This document shows positions 16,530 through 26,714 of a stretch of 64,000 nt of DNA, one piece after another (positions within the stretch are counted from its first letter, which is position 1; each line of letters opens with the position of its first letter). The notes below the pieces were generated by a model that saw only the letters and a program-made list of their open reading frames with translations, had not been told where the DNA came from and searched no databases. Source of the DNA: Zoogloea sp. (lineage in GTDB: Bacteria > Pseudomonadota > Gammaproteobacteria > Burkholderiales > Rhodocyclaceae); contig NZ_JAOAUU010000058.1 in NCBI RefSeq assembly GCF_030157465.1, forward strand, positions 124,001 to 188,000, read 5' to 3'. A program made the position numbers and the translations under genes.

Positions 16530-18497
16530 ATGAACGCCCCGCTGCCCCACCGCATCCGGCGCCTGCACTGGCAGGCCCGGGCCCCCACGCCCGACGCCGC
16601 CTTCGCGCTGCGCAGCCTGCTGCGTGAAGGCAGCGACGCGGTGCTGGCCGCGCTGGAACGCAGCCTCTCGGCCCAGGTACCCGACACGCGGCTGATCCAC
16701 CTGCCGCGCCTCGAACTGCACCTGCGGCTCAACCCGGCAGATAGCGCCGACGACCTGCCCGAGCGCGTGTTTGCCGCCGCCACCGCAGCCATCGCCGCAG
16801 CGCTGGCCGACCTGGACACGGCCACCACGCCGCCGGCCGAGCCCGCCACGGGAGTGGCCACCGGGTTTGTCACCGAATACTCCTCCGCGCCCGCCCGAAA
16901 CATCCCCGGCCAACCGCCGCCCTCAAACGCCGTCGCCCCCTTGCCCGTGGCCGCCGCGCTGGCCCTCGACGCCCTCTGCCGCAGCGCTCCGGCCGAACTG
17001 CACGCCGCCATCGCCAACGCGCTGAAGCAGGCCGGTATCGACACCGGCGCCCACCCCGCGCCCATCGCCGCCCCCATCGAATTGCGCCTGCGCGACCAAA
17101 GCTGGCTGCTGCCACCGGCCACCCTGCATTCGCTTTTCATCAACCTCACCGCCACGCTCGCCGCCGAACCCGCGCCCCGCCACGCGTCGGCGCGCCCTGC
17201 GCCCACAGCCAGGCCCGCCGCTGATCCGGGCAGCCCGGCCCGTGCCGGCAAGGCAGAAGTGGCAAACCCGGCACCAAACCCCGCCCCCGACGCCCTCCCG
17301 CTCCACGCCCAGGCCAGCCTGGCCCTTTACCTGCACAGCGGCAGCCTCGACTGGACCCTCGCCGGGCTGGCGCCCGAACGTGTGCTGGCCATCCTGCGCG
17401 ACGCAGCCCTCGTGTGGGCCCGCCTCGGCGCCCTGCCGGCCTGCCTGTTTGCGCTGCCGTCCGCCGCCCGCCCCGGCGCCCTGGCCCGCTGGCTCGCCCT
17501 GCTGCCGCCCGACGCATACCGCCCGCTTGCCGCCCTCGCCCCGGCGCCGGCCAACGCCCGCCGCCCGCTAAGCACCGCGCTGCGCCGCCTGCTCGCGGCC
17601 CACACCCCAAACGCCGATTACGCCCTGGCCCTGTGGCTCACCTGGACGATGGAACCCGAGCACAGCCCGGCAGCCCACGCCGCGTGGTGCGACGCCATGC
17701 TCGGCGGGCTCGAAAACCTGTTCGCCGGCAGCACCACACCAGCCCCGTGGCAGCCCGTCCTCGCCCTGCTGCGCGCGCCTGCCGAAGCCCACGCAGACGA
17801 TGCCGAAGCGCCAGACTCCAAACTTGGCCCAAACCGCCCGCAGCCCGCCCGCGCCCACCCGCCGGCCACGCAGCCCGCGCCGGCATCGGCCCATCTCACC
17901 CCGCCAGCCGGGGCACCGGCCAGCGCCACCGCGCCCCCGCCCCGGCCGGCCTTCGACGCGCATCCGCCCCGCCCCGACCCCGCCGGCTTCGTCGTGCCGG
18001 CTGCCGGGCTGGTGCTGCTCCACCCCTATCTGCCGCGCCTGCTCGACGCCACCGGCCTTTACCCGGCCGGCAGCCGTGGCCCGCTTGCCAACGCGGCGCT
18101 TCCCGCCGCCGCCGCGCTGCTCCACGGGCTCGCCAGCGGGCAGGGCAGGCCACACGAATTCGAACTCGGCTTCATCAAGGTGCTCCTCGGCCACGCGCCC
18201 GACACCCCGCTGCCCCACGCCCCGCCACCCCTCACCGACAGCCAGCGCACCGAAGCCGACGCCTTGCTCGACGCCGTGATCATTCACTGGCAGGCCCTGC
18301 GCGGCACCAGCGTGGCGGGCCTGCGCACCAGCTTCCTGCAGCGCCGCGGGCACCTGGAAAAACGCGACGACACCTGGCTGCTGCGCGTCGAGCCCGAATC
18401 CTTCGACATCCTCCTCGGCCTGCTGCCCTGGGGCATCGGCCTGGTGCGCCTGCCGTGGATGAGCCGGCCGCTGTGCACCGAATGGACCACGCCATGA
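16530..18497 (+). CDS. eCIS tape-measure / length-control protein (Pvc14/Afp14-like)
   Basis: This 655-residue protein matches the contractile injection system tape-measure family. The N-terminus (HRIRRLHWQARAPTPDAAFA, then LIHLPRLELHLRL) is the recognised start block, in which several Arg/Leu-rich segments pair with a beta hairpin. The C-terminus (LVLLHPYLPRLLDATGLY, and SFDILLGLLPWGIGLVRLPW) is also characteristic. Long Ala/Pro-rich stretches fill the middle, as expected of an extended length ruler. In Afp, Afp14 sets particle length. The stop overlaps the ATG of the ATPase gene, so the two are coupled. Confidence 0.86.
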   Translation: MNAPLPHRIRRLHWQARAPTPDAAFALRSLLREGSDAVLAALERSLSAQVPDTRLIHLPRLELHLRLNPADSADDLPERVFAAATAAIAAALADLDTATTPPAEPATGVATGFVTEYSSAPARNIPGQPPPSNAVAPLPVAAALALDALCRSAPAELHAAIANALKQAGIDTGAHPAPIAAPIELRLRDQSWLLPPATLHSLFINLTATLAAEPAPRHASARPAPTARPAADPGSPARAGKAEVANPAPNPAPDALPLHAQASLALYLHSGSLDWTLAGLAPERVLAILRDAALVWARLGALPACLFALPSAARPGALARWLALLPPDAYRPLAALAPAPANARRPLSTALRRLLAAHTPNADYALALWLTWTMEPEHSPAAHAAWCDAMLGGLENLFAGSTTPAPWQPVLALLRAPAEAHADDAEAPDSKLGPNRPQPARAHPPATQPAPASAHLTPPAGAPASATAPPPRPAFDAHPPRPDPAGFVVPAAGLVLLHPYLPRLLDATGLYPAGSRGPLANAALPAAAALLHGLASGQGRPHEFELGFIKVLLGHAPDTPLPHAPPPLTDSQRTEADALLDAVIIHWQALRGTSVAGLRTSFLQRRGHLEKRDDTWLLRVEPESFDILLGLLPWGIGLVRLPWMSRPLCTEWTTP

Positions 18498-19888
18498 GCG
18501 GCAAAGACATCCCCTGGCCCGTCAGCGACGAGCTTGAACTCGCCGACAGCCTGCTCCAGGCCGCCGCGCCCGCCCTCGAAGCCGAGCTGGAATGGCTGGC
18601 GAGCTGCCTGCAGGCCCGCCTCGCCAGCTACTTCGGCCAGCCACCGGCGGCGCCCCCGCTGCCCGGCGACATCGCCCCGCCGCCGCTCACACAGCCCGGC
18701 TGCCCCTACAGCGCCGCCATCGCGCGCTACGGGCTCGACGCCGCCGAACGGCTGGTCGTGGCCCTCGCCCTCGCCCCGCTGCTGCGCCCGCAACTGCTCG
18801 ACGTGCTGTGCACCCGCAACGAAACCACCCAGCGCCCCTTCACCGAATTCGGCGGCACCAGCAACGGCGCGAGCTTTGTGCCCAGCGCAGAAACCGCCTG
18901 CTTCCTGCTCGCCGGTGACGCACTCGGCGCGCGCCTTGCGGCGATCCGCCGCCTGGCCCCCGAAGGCCGCCTGGCCCGCGCCGACGTGCTGCACGTGGCC
19001 ACGCCCGCCAGCGACGATGCCCCGCTCAGCGGCGCGCTCACCCTGTCGCCGCGCTTTCTCGCCGAAGCCCTGCCCGGCCTGCCGCACGCCACCCGCCCGG
19101 AATCCGGCATTCCGGCCCGGCGGGTGATCAGCGGGCTCGGCTGGGGCGATCTGGTGCTGCCCGCACAAACCCTCGCCCAGCTCGACGACATTGGCCTGTG
19201 GCTCACCCACGGCGCCACGCTGATGCACGAATGGGGCCTCGGGCGGCGCATCGCGCCGGGCTTCGTGTCGCTCTTTCACGGCCCCTCCGGCACCGGCAAG
19301 ACGCTGTCCGCCTGCCTGCTCGGCCAGCGCTGCGGGCGCGAGGTGCTGCGGGTCGACCTGTCGCAGGTCACCTCCAAGTACATCGGCGAAACCGAGAAGA
19401 ACCTCGCCCGCCTTTTTGAAGCCGCCGAGGACACCGGCTGGATTTTGTTCTTCGACGAAGCCGACGCGCTGTTCGGCAAGCGCACCAGCGTGTCCGACGC
19501 CCACGACCGCTACGCCAACCAGGAGGTGAGCTACCTGCTCCAGCGCATCGAGGCCTTTGCCGGCGTGGTGATCCTGGCCACCAACCTGCGCCACAACATC
19601 GACGACGCCTTTCTGCGGCGCTTCCAGTCGGTGGTGGCTTTTCCCATGCCGCGCGCGGCCGAACGCCTGCGCCTGTGGCGCGAAGCCTTTCCCGCCGCGG
19701 CCCGCCTCGAAGCCGGCCTCGACCTGGAACGCCTGGCCCGCCAGCATGAACTCTCCGGCGGCACGATCATGGACGTGGTGCGCTACGCCTGCCTGCAGGC
19801 TATCGGCCACGGCGCGGGCTGCGTAAGCGCCGCCGCCGTCGACGAAGGCATTCGCCGCGAACTGCTGAAGGAGGGCCGCGCCAGCTGA
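18494..19888 (+). CDS. eCIS AAA+ ATPase (Pvc15/Afp15-like)
   Basis: This 464-residue protein has one AAA+ module in its C-terminal half. Walker A (GPSGTGKT) is at 263-270, Walker B (FFDEAD) at 319-324, sensor 1 (VVILATNLRHNID) follows, and an arginine finger region FLRRFQ lies just after. The N-terminal 200 residues are a helical and beta domain specific to eCIS ATPases. Afp15/Pvc15 is thought to help load cargo or assemble the particle rather than be part of it. The ATG at 18494 overlaps the previous stop; a longer frame that starts at 17414 is only the antiregister of the tape-measure gene. Confidence 0.93.
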   Translation: MSGKDIPWPVSDELELADSLLQAAAPALEAELEWLASCLQARLASYFGQPPAAPPLPGDIAPPPLTQPGCPYSAAIARYGLDAAERLVVALALAPLLRPQLLDVLCTRNETTQRPFTEFGGTSNGASFVPSAETACFLLAGDALGARLAAIRRLAPEGRLARADVLHVATPASDDAPLSGALTLSPRFLAEALPGLPHATRPESGIPARRVISGLGWGDLVLPAQTLAQLDDIGLWLTHGATLMHEWGLGRRIAPGFVSLFHGPSGTGKTLSACLLGQRCGREVLRVDLSQVTSKYIGETEKNLARLFEAAEDTGWILFFDEADALFGKRTSVSDAHDRYANQEVSYLLQRIEAFAGVVILATNLRHNIDDAFLRRFQSVVAFPMPRAAERLRLWREAFPAAARLEAGLDLERLARQHELSGGTIMDVVRYACLQAIGHGAGCVSAAAVDEGIRRELLKEGRAS

Positions 19889-19901
19889 GGCCGGCATCGC
19901 C

Positions 19902-22900
19902 ATGAACGCCCCGCTCAGTCGTCAGGCCCTGCGCGCGCCGGAACACCAGGCCGTCGCCGCCCCGGTGCGCGTGCGCACGCCGGTCTTGCCGATGCGCGCA
20001 GCCGCAGCGGCCCCGGGCGGGCTCAGGGTTTCCAGCCCCCACGACGCCGCCGAGCACGAGGCCAGCCGTGTTGCCCGCCAGGTGGTGAGCCTGCCGCCGG
20101 CACCTGTGTCGGCCAGCAGCGCCCGGCTCGCCGGCCTGGTGCCGTCCCGCGCGGCCAGCGCAATGCGATCCGTGCCGGGCAGCGCCGCCCCGGCCCGCGC
20201 CAGCCCCGCCATCGCCGGCCTGCCCACCGGCGGCCAGCCGCTGCCCAAATCCCTGCGTGATTTCATGGAGCCGCGCTTTGGCGCCGACTTCTCGGCGGTG
20301 CGCATCCACACCGGCCCGCAGGCCGCCCAGGCCAGCCGCCAGCTCAACGCCGCGGCCTTCACCGTGGGCCACCAGATCTTCTTCGGCGCCGGCGCCTACC
20401 AGCCCGAAAGCAGCGCCGGCCGCGAGCTGATCGCCCACGAGCTCACCCACACCGTGCAGCAGGGCGCCGCGCCCCAGGCGCCGCCGCAAGCCCGGCGCAG
20501 CCTGCTGCCGGCCATCAGCGAACACAGCGCGCCCGCCGTGCAGCGCCTGGGCATTGGCGACGCCATCGACTATTTCGCCGAGCACGCCAACTTCCTGCCC
20601 GGCTTCCGGATGTTCACGCTGGTGCTGGGCGTCAATCCGATCAACATGCGCCCCGTCGACCGCTCGGCCGGCAACCTCTTGCGGGCGGTGGTCGAGCTGA
20701 TGCCCGGCGGCGCGCTGATCACCCAGGCGCTGGACAACCACGGCATCATCGACCGGGTGGCCGGCTGGGTTCAGCAACAGCTGGCCAGCCTCGGCATGGT
20801 GGGCGGCAGCATCCGCCAGGCCATCAACCGCTTCCTCGATTCGCTGGGCTGGCGCGACATCTTCCGGCTCGGCGACGTGTGGGATCGCGCCCGGCGCATC
20901 GTCACCGAACCCATCGCGCGTATCCGCAGTTTTGTCGGCAATCTGGTGTCCGGCATCCTGCAGTTCATCCGCGACGCGGTGTTGCGCCCGCTGGCGCAGC
21001 TGGCCTCGCGCACCCGCGGCTGGGATCTGCTGTGCGCGGTGCTTGGCCGCAACCCGATTACCGGCGAGCCGGTGGCGCGCAGCGCGGCCAACCTGATCGG
21101 CGGCTTCATGCGCCTGATCGGGCAGGAAGAGGTGTGGCAGAACATCCAGCGCGGCAACGCCGTCGGCCGGGCCTGGGCCTGGTTCCAGGGCACGCTGGCC
21201 GGGCTGATGGGCTTTGTCACCGCGCTGCCGGGGCAATTCATGGCGGTGCTGCGCAGCCTGGGCATTGGCGATCTGGTGCGCCTGCCGCAAACCTTTGCGC
21301 GCGTTGCCGGCGTGTTCGGCAGCTTTGCGCTGAGCTTCTTCAGTTGGGCCGGGCAGCAGGTGATGCGCCTCCTCGAAATCATCTTCGAAGTGGTCGCGCC
21401 CAGCGTGATGCCCTATCTGCGCCGCGCCGCCGGGGCCCTGCGCACCATCATCGGCGACCCGATCCGCTTCATCGGCAACCTGGTGCGCGCCGCCGTGCAG
21501 GGCCTGCGCCAGTTTGCGGGGCGCATCCTCACCCACCTGCGCGCCTCGCTGATCGGCTGGCTCACCGGCGCGATGAGCGGCGCCAACATCTACATTCCGC
21601 AAGCCTTCAGCCTGACCGAAATCCTCAAGTTCGTGCTCAGCGTGCTGGGGCTGACGTGGCAGAACATCCGCGGCAAGCTGGCGCGGGTGATCGGCGAGCC
21701 CGCCGTGGGGGCACTCGAAACCGGCTTCGACATCGTGGTGACCCTGGTGCGCGACGGCCCGGCCGCCGCCTGGCAGCAGATCCAGGAGGGCATCGGCAAC
21801 CTGCGCGACATGGTGATGGAGCAGGTGATGACTTTCGTGCGCGACAACATCGTCACCGCCGCCATCACCCGCCTGGTATCCAGCCTCAACCCGGCCGGCG
21901 CCTTCATCCAGGCCATCATCGCCATCTACAACACGGTGATGTTCTTCATCGAACGCATGCGCCAGATCGCCCAGGTGGCCGGCGCGGTGATCGACTCGAT
22001 CGCCGCCATTGCCAGCGGGGCCCTCGGCGCCGCCGCCAACCGGGTGGAGCAGACCATGGCCGGGCTGCTCACGCTGGTGATCAGCTTCCTGGCCCGGCTG
22101 GTCGGCCTCGGGCGGGTCAGCGACGCGGTGACCAACATCATCAACCGCATCCGCGCGCCCATCGACCGGGCCCTCGACCGGGTGGTGAGCTGGATCGTCA
22201 GCATGGCCCGGCGCGTCGGGCGCCTGCTTGCCGGCGGCGGCGGCAGCGCCACGCCCGGCGCCGCCCCGGCCGGCAACGAAAACGTGCTGGTGCCCTTCGG
22301 CATCGGCCGCGAACAGCACTCGATCCGCACCGAAGTGCAGGGCGGCCGGCTGGCACTGCGCATGTCGAGCGAGCTGGTGATGGAGTTTTCGGATCGCCTC
22401 CAGCGCATCCGCACCGAATGGGCGCCGCTGCGGCGCAACCACCCGGCAGGCAACTTGGGCGCCGAACTGGACACCCTGGCGCAGGACGGCACCCGTTTTG
22501 TCGTGGACGCCAACCGCCGCCGCACCGAGCGCGGCCGCAGCCAGGCCATGAACGAGGCCATCAACCGGCTCGCCGCCCGCCTGCGCGACATCTGCCGACG
22601 CTACGAGATCCTGCGCGTCGAGGGCGTCTCCAACTACCGCGAGCCCCCGCCCCACGCGCCGGCCTACGACGCGCTGACGACCTACGGCCGGGCCCAGGGC
22701 ATGCGGGCCACCCTCAGCTTCAACACCCGGCCCCACATGCGCAGCACCGACCCCGACCTGACCGTGCCCGGCACGGCCATCGCGGGCTACCACGGGGGGC
22801 ACCTGCTGGCCGCGTCGCTGGGCGGCGCGAACGCCGACCCCCGCAACTTTGCCCCGATGTCCCGCGGCACCAACCTGCAGCGCGGCGGCATCGTGGCCTT

Positions 22901-23279
22901 CGAAACGGCGCTCCGGGCCGCGCTGCGGCGGGACGACTTTCCGCCCTGGATCGTCACCTACGCCATCCGCTGCCAGTACCCCGGCTCACCCGGCGGGCTG
23001 GAAGCCGAACTCGCCACGCTGCTGGGCCCGGCCCCGGTGGCCGGCGCAGGGCGGCGCCTGTTCGAGCTGGCCCAGGCGAATGCGCCCCTCGATGCCGCCA
23101 GCCTGGCCCGCGCGCTGCCCGGCGTGGCCCCGGACGTGATCGCCGCCCGGCAGGGGCGAATCCGCGACGCGCTGCTGCAGCATTTCACCCCGCGCGGCTT
23201 CGGGGTCAGCCTGGAAGTGGTGCAGGCACCGGAGGGCAGCGCGCTACCCGCTTCGCAACCCTTCGACAATCACATGTAA
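19902..23279 (+). CDS. eCIS-core (DUF4157) protein with C-terminal nuclease-like domain, probable cargo
   Basis: This is an 1125-residue protein. Residues 45-62 carry the HEASRVARQVV motif that usually precedes DUF4157, then the DUF4157/eCIS-core domain runs to about 190 with FGADFSAVRIHTGPQA and a zinc-metalloprotease-like H179-E-L-T-H183. The long middle (190-760) is helical with amphipathic repeats such as LGRNPITGEPVARSAANLIG. Near the C-terminus H964-G-G-H967, followed by LLAASLGGANADPRNFAPMS and a terminal N, resembles the D-R-G-H and N active site of DNA/RNA non-specific endonuclease toxins. It is the last eCIS gene. The core domain is secure; nuclease toxicity is inferred from motif only, and no immunity gene follows. 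Confidence 0.82.
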   Translation: MNAPLSRQALRAPEHQAVAAPVRVRTPVLPMRAAAAAPGGLRVSSPHDAAEHEASRVARQVVSLPPAPVSASSARLAGLVPSRAASAMRSVPGSAAPARASPAIAGLPTGGQPLPKSLRDFMEPRFGADFSAVRIHTGPQAAQASRQLNAAAFTVGHQIFFGAGAYQPESSAGRELIAHELTHTVQQGAAPQAPPQARRSLLPAISEHSAPAVQRLGIGDAIDYFAEHANFLPGFRMFTLVLGVNPINMRPVDRSAGNLLRAVVELMPGGALITQALDNHGIIDRVAGWVQQQLASLGMVGGSIRQAINRFLDSLGWRDIFRLGDVWDRARRIVTEPIARIRSFVGNLVSGILQFIRDAVLRPLAQLASRTRGWDLLCAVLGRNPITGEPVARSAANLIGGFMRLIGQEEVWQNIQRGNAVGRAWAWFQGTLAGLMGFVTALPGQFMAVLRSLGIGDLVRLPQTFARVAGVFGSFALSFFSWAGQQVMRLLEIIFEVVAPSVMPYLRRAAGALRTIIGDPIRFIGNLVRAAVQGLRQFAGRILTHLRASLIGWLTGAMSGANIYIPQAFSLTEILKFVLSVLGLTWQNIRGKLARVIGEPAVGALETGFDIVVTLVRDGPAAAWQQIQEGIGNLRDMVMEQVMTFVRDNIVTAAITRLVSSLNPAGAFIQAIIAIYNTVMFFIERMRQIAQVAGAVIDSIAAIASGALGAAANRVEQTMAGLLTLVISFLARLVGLGRVSDAVTNIINRIRAPIDRALDRVVSWIVSMARRVGRLLAGGGGSATPGAAPAGNENVLVPFGIGREQHSIRTEVQGGRLALRMSSELVMEFSDRLQRIRTEWAPLRRNHPAGNLGAELDTLAQDGTRFVVDANRRRTERGRSQAMNEAINRLAARLRDICRRYEILRVEGVSNYREPPPHAPAYDALTTYGRAQGMRATLSFNTRPHMRSTDPDLTVPGTAIAGYHGGHLLAASLGGANADPRNFAPMSRGTNLQRGGIVAFETALRAALRRDDFPPWIVTYAIRCQYPGSPGGLEAELATLLGPAPVAGAGRRLFELAQANAPLDAASLARALPGVAPDVIAARQGRIRDALLQHFTPRGFGVSLEVVQAPEGSALPASQPFDNHM

Positions 23280-23433
23280 TGTAAAGCCTGGCTACGCCGG
23301 CAGAGCGCCACATGCGCTTTTCGCACAAGGGGTTACCATTCGGTCCACAAGCAAAGTGGCTCGCGCTTTTACGTCAGGGTGATAAAGATTTTCGCCCTTT
23401 CAGCCGTGAACAGCACATACCCTTCGTAAGTTC

Positions 23434-23462
23434 GCCCGGACAATCGTCATCGCCGTCCGGGC
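23434..23462. promoter_or_regulatory. Stem-loop in the gap before the hybrid kinase gene
   Basis: A perfect 8-base inverted repeat (GCCCGGAC, 13-base loop, GTCCGGGC) lies in the 216-base gap between the eCIS cargo gene and the kinase gene. There is no T-tract after it, so a Rho-independent terminator is doubtful; it could be an mRNA 3' hairpin or an operator. The rest of this gap shows no open frame I would call. Confidence 0.35.
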
Positions 23463-23495
23463 ACCATCCGATCCGCTGCACCACCACACCGGACC

Positions 23496-26400
23496 ATGTC
23501 ACTGCCGAAAAACACATCTGCCCTTATCTCCCGCAACCTGCTGATTGCCCTCGCCTATCTGGTGCTTGGAGGACTGGGGCTGTCTTTCGCCATTGCCGAG
23601 GGCTATTCGAGCCCGATCTTTCCAGCGGCGGGCCTCGCCCTGGCGGTAAGCCTGTGCTTCGGCCCGGGCTCCCTGCCCGGCATCTGGCTGGGATCGGCGG
23701 CGCTCAATTTCTCACTGGCCGGGCTGAACGGCAACCTGTCGCCCACGACAGTCGTCGTGTCCCTGGGTATTGCCAGCGGCGCGGCGGCCCAGGCCTGGGT
23801 GGGCCAGGCCCTGATCCGGCGCTTCCGGGGCGATTCATGGTCCAGCCTCGAACACGAGCGGGATGTGATCTACTTCCTGCTGCTGGGCGGGCCCCTGGCC
23901 TGCCTGGTGTCCGCGAGCGTCGGCGTCCTCACCCTGCACCTGATGGGTGTCATCGGCCAACCGGTCAGCGCCTTCGCATGGTGGAACTGGTTCGTCGGCG
24001 ACACCCTGGGCGTGCTCACTTTCGCCCCGCTGTGCCTGTGTTTCCTGATCCGGCAGAGCCCCCTGTGGCAAAGCCGCAAGGGCCGCCTGGCGCTGCCGAT
24101 GGCGCTGACCCTGGTGTTCGTCGGAGCCGCCTTCTTCGCCACCGCAAGCTGGGAGCAACAAGACCAGCAGCGTCGCCTCGAAACCGATGCCGAGCTCATC
24201 CACAAGCGCATCTCCGACCGCCTGCTGGCCCATCGGGAAGCACTTCTGTCGCTGCGCCGCTTCATCGAGGTCAGCCCTGAACTCAACGCCAGCCGCTTCG
24301 AAGACTTCACCCTGTCCACGCTGCATGACAACCCGGACATCTCCGCCCTCGGTTTCAACCTCCAGGTGGCCGATACCGAACGGGCCGCCTTCGAGGCGGA
24401 CATGGCCGGCCGGCTGGGGATGCCGGGATTCCGGATTTCCGAAAGGGACGACGAGGGCCGGCTGAAACCCGCCGCGCGCCGCAACAGCTATCTCGTCGTC
24501 ACCTACATCGCCCCCCGCCAAGCCAACCTGCCGGCCATCGGCTTCGACATCCGCTCCGAATCGGTGCGGCGCGAGGCCGTCGACCGCGGCCTGGAACTGG
24601 AAGGCGGCTTCGCCGTCACCTCCCCGATCTGGCTGGTCCAGGAAAAAAAGGTCGCGGTGCTGGCCCTCGCGCCGGCGCACTGGCCGGGCGACCACCACAC
24701 CACCCAGGGCTTCGCGGTGGCCATCATCAAGGTGGGGCAGCTGCTCGAGCTGGCCACCCGCAAGGAGCTTCCGCCGGGCCTCGACGTTGAACTCACCGAC
24801 CCCTACGCCATCGGCGAAACCCGGCACCTCGACGACACCGAAAGCCAGGCCAGCCGCGCACCTGCACGCTCCAGATGGGAGGGCTCGCTGGTCTTTGGCG
24901 ACCGGGAATGGATGCTGACCGTGCGGGCCGACGACACCTACATGGAGTCCAACCGGCCGTGGGTCAGCTGGGCCGTAGGCGTCATCGGCCTGCTCTTTGC
25001 CACCCTCTTGCAAACCCTGATTCTCGGCATGACCGGCCGCACCGCCCTCATCGAACGCCAGGTCGAACGCCAGACCACCAGCCTGGCCGCCAAGAACCGC
25101 GAGCTGGCGCTGGCCAATATCTCCATCGACAACTCGGCCGACGGCGCCTACTGGATGCGCTCCGACGCCCGCATCGTGCGCGTCAACCAGGCCGCCTGCG
25201 ACATGCTCGGCTACACCCGTGAAGAGCTGACCGCGCTGTCGGTCCCCGACATCGACCCGCTGTTCTCCATGAGCACCTGGAATTCGCACCAGGCCAGGGT
25301 CGGCACTCTCGGCGGCGAGAAACTCGAAACCATCCACCGCAGGAAAGACGGCCGCGAACTCGCCGTGGCCATCACCGCCAGCCACGTCAGCGCCGACGGC
25401 CAGGACTACGTCTATGCCAGCGTGCGCGACATCACCGATCGCAAGCTCGCCGAAGCCGAACTCAAGCGTCACCGGCACAACCTCGAAGAACTCGTCGCCG
25501 CCCGAACCGCCGACCTGTCGATAGCCAAGGAAGCCGCCGAAACGGCCAACCGGGCCAAGACCAGCTTTCTGGCCAACATGAGCCACGAGTTGCGCACGCC
25601 GATGAACGCCATCATCGGCATCACCCACATCCTCGGCCGCAACAACACCGATCCGGCCCAGCAGGAGCGCCTGGGCAAGGTTGCCAGCGCCGCCAGCCAC
25701 CTGCTGCAACTGCTCAACGACGTGCTCGAACTGACGCGCATCGACGCCGACAGGCTGCCCGTCGAGCAGACAGACTTCCTGCTGCCGGCGCTGGTCGGCC
25801 GGGTCAGCGAACTGGTCAGGCCCAACGTCGAGGCCAAGGGTCTGCGCCTCCTCCTCGAGCTGGACTCGCGCCTCCGCGGCCAAACCCTGCTCGGCGACCC
25901 CCTGCGCATCGAGCAGGTGCTGCAGCATCTCGTCAACAACGCGATCAAGTTCACCACGCGCGGCAGCATTTCGATACGCACCCGCCTGGAAGAAGAAGAC
26001 GGCGGCAGCGCGCTGCTGGCCATCGAGGTTCAGGACAGTGGCGTCGGCATTGAAGCCGAAGCCCTGGCACGCATCTTCAAGCCCTTCGAGCAGGGCGACA
26101 GCTCCACCACCCGACAGTTCGGCGGCACCGGCCTCGGCCTCGCCATCTGCCAGCGCCTTATGCGCCTCATGGACGGCGACATCAGCGTCAGCAGCACCCC
26201 CGGCCTCGGCAGCACCTTCCGCATCACCGTGCGGGTCGGCAAGCTGACCAGCGACCCCGGGCAGGCGCCCTCCGAGGTTTCCGGCGAAGAAGCCGAACGA
26301 CGGCTGCGCAGCCAATGCCGCGATAAACGCATCCTGCTGGTCGAGGACGACTGGGTGAACCAGGAAGTCACCCTCGAACTGCTGCGCGACGAAGCCGGCC

Positions 26401-26714
26401 TGCAGGTGGACCTCGCGGTCGATGGCGCACAGGCCGTGCAGATGGCCGGCGAAACCCTCTACGACCTGATCCTGATGGACATCCAGATGCCCGTGATGGA
26501 CGGCCTCACCGCCACCCGCACGATTCGCACCCAGCCCGGCGCCCATGGCCACGTGCCCATCATTGCCATGACCGCCAACACCTTCGACGAAGACCGCCGG
26601 GCCTGTGCCGAGGCCGGCATGGACGATTTCATCGCCAAGCCCGCCACACCCGACACGCTCTTCATCACCATCCTGCGCTGGCTTCAGCACGACTCCCGAC
26701 AGAAAACGTCATGA
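23496..26714 (+). CDS. MASE1/CHASE-PAS hybrid sensor histidine kinase-response regulator
   Basis: This is a 1072-residue membrane sensor kinase. Residues 10-220 hold about eight hydrophobic segments of MASE1 type. A CHASE-like extracytoplasmic sensor follows at about 250-430 ([20 protein letters not shown]), then a membrane segment near 495 and a PAS domain (about 540-660). The HisKA box has SHELRTPMN with H697, the GHKL ATPase lies at about 800-930, and the C-terminal receiver has D995 in [13 protein letters not shown]. It should autophosphorylate H697 and pass phosphate to D995 in the same protein or a separate phosphotransfer protein. Its stop overlaps the next gene, a GGDEF protein, which suggests that kinase output and c-di-GMP synthesis are linked. 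The ligand is not visible. Confidence 0.92.
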   Translation: MSLPKNTSALISRNLLIALAYLVLGGLGLSFAIAEGYSSPIFPAAGLALAVSLCFGPGSLPGIWLGSAALNFSLAGLNGNLSPTTVVVSLGIASGAAAQAWVGQALIRRFRGDSWSSLEHERDVIYFLLLGGPLACLVSASVGVLTLHLMGVIGQPVSAFAWWNWFVGDTLGVLTFAPLCLCFLIRQSPLWQSRKGRLALPMALTLVFVGAAFFATASWEQQDQQRRLETDAELIHKRISDRLLAHREALLSLRRFIEVSPELNASRFEDFTLSTLHDNPDISALGFNLQVADTERAAFEADMAGRLGMPGFRISERDDEGRLKPAARRNSYLVVTYIAPRQANLPAIGFDIRSESVRREAVDRGLELEGGFAVTSPIWLVQEKKVAVLALAPAHWPGDHHTTQGFAVAIIKVGQLLELATRKELPPGLDVELTDPYAIGETRHLDDTESQASRAPARSRWEGSLVFGDREWMLTVRADDTYMESNRPWVSWAVGVIGLLFATLLQTLILGMTGRTALIERQVERQTTSLAAKNRELALANISIDNSADGAYWMRSDARIVRVNQAACDMLGYTREELTALSVPDIDPLFSMSTWNSHQARVGTLGGEKLETIHRRKDGRELAVAITASHVSADGQDYVYASVRDITDRKLAEAELKRHRHNLEELVAARTADLSIAKEAAETANRAKTSFLANMSHELRTPMNAIIGITHILGRNNTDPAQQERLGKVASAASHLLQLLNDVLELTRIDADRLPVEQTDFLLPALVGRVSELVRPNVEAKGLRLLLELDSRLRGQTLLGDPLRIEQVLQHLVNNAIKFTTRGSISIRTRLEEEDGGSALLAIEVQDSGVGIEAEALARIFKPFEQGDSSTTRQFGGTGLGLAICQRLMRLMDGDISVSSTPGLGSTFRITVRVGKLTSDPGQAPSEVSGEEAERRLRSQCRDKRILLVEDDWVNQEVTLELLRDEAGLQVDLAVDGAQAVQMAGETLYDLILMDIQMPVMDGLTATRTIRTQPGAHGHVPIIAMTANTFDEDRRACAEAGMDDFIAKPATPDTLFITILRWLQHDSRQKTS

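Noticed and set aside
17414-18493. Long upstream extension of the AAA+ ATPase gene
   Set aside because: The added sequence is Pro/Arg-rich and is the tape-measure gene in another frame; the ATPase start at 18494 overlaps the preceding stop.
23312-24280. 322-residue plus-strand frame at the start of the hybrid kinase
   Set aside because: It is the kinase gene in another frame (Arg/Pro-rich); the MASE1/CHASE kinase frame starts at 23496 and is clear.
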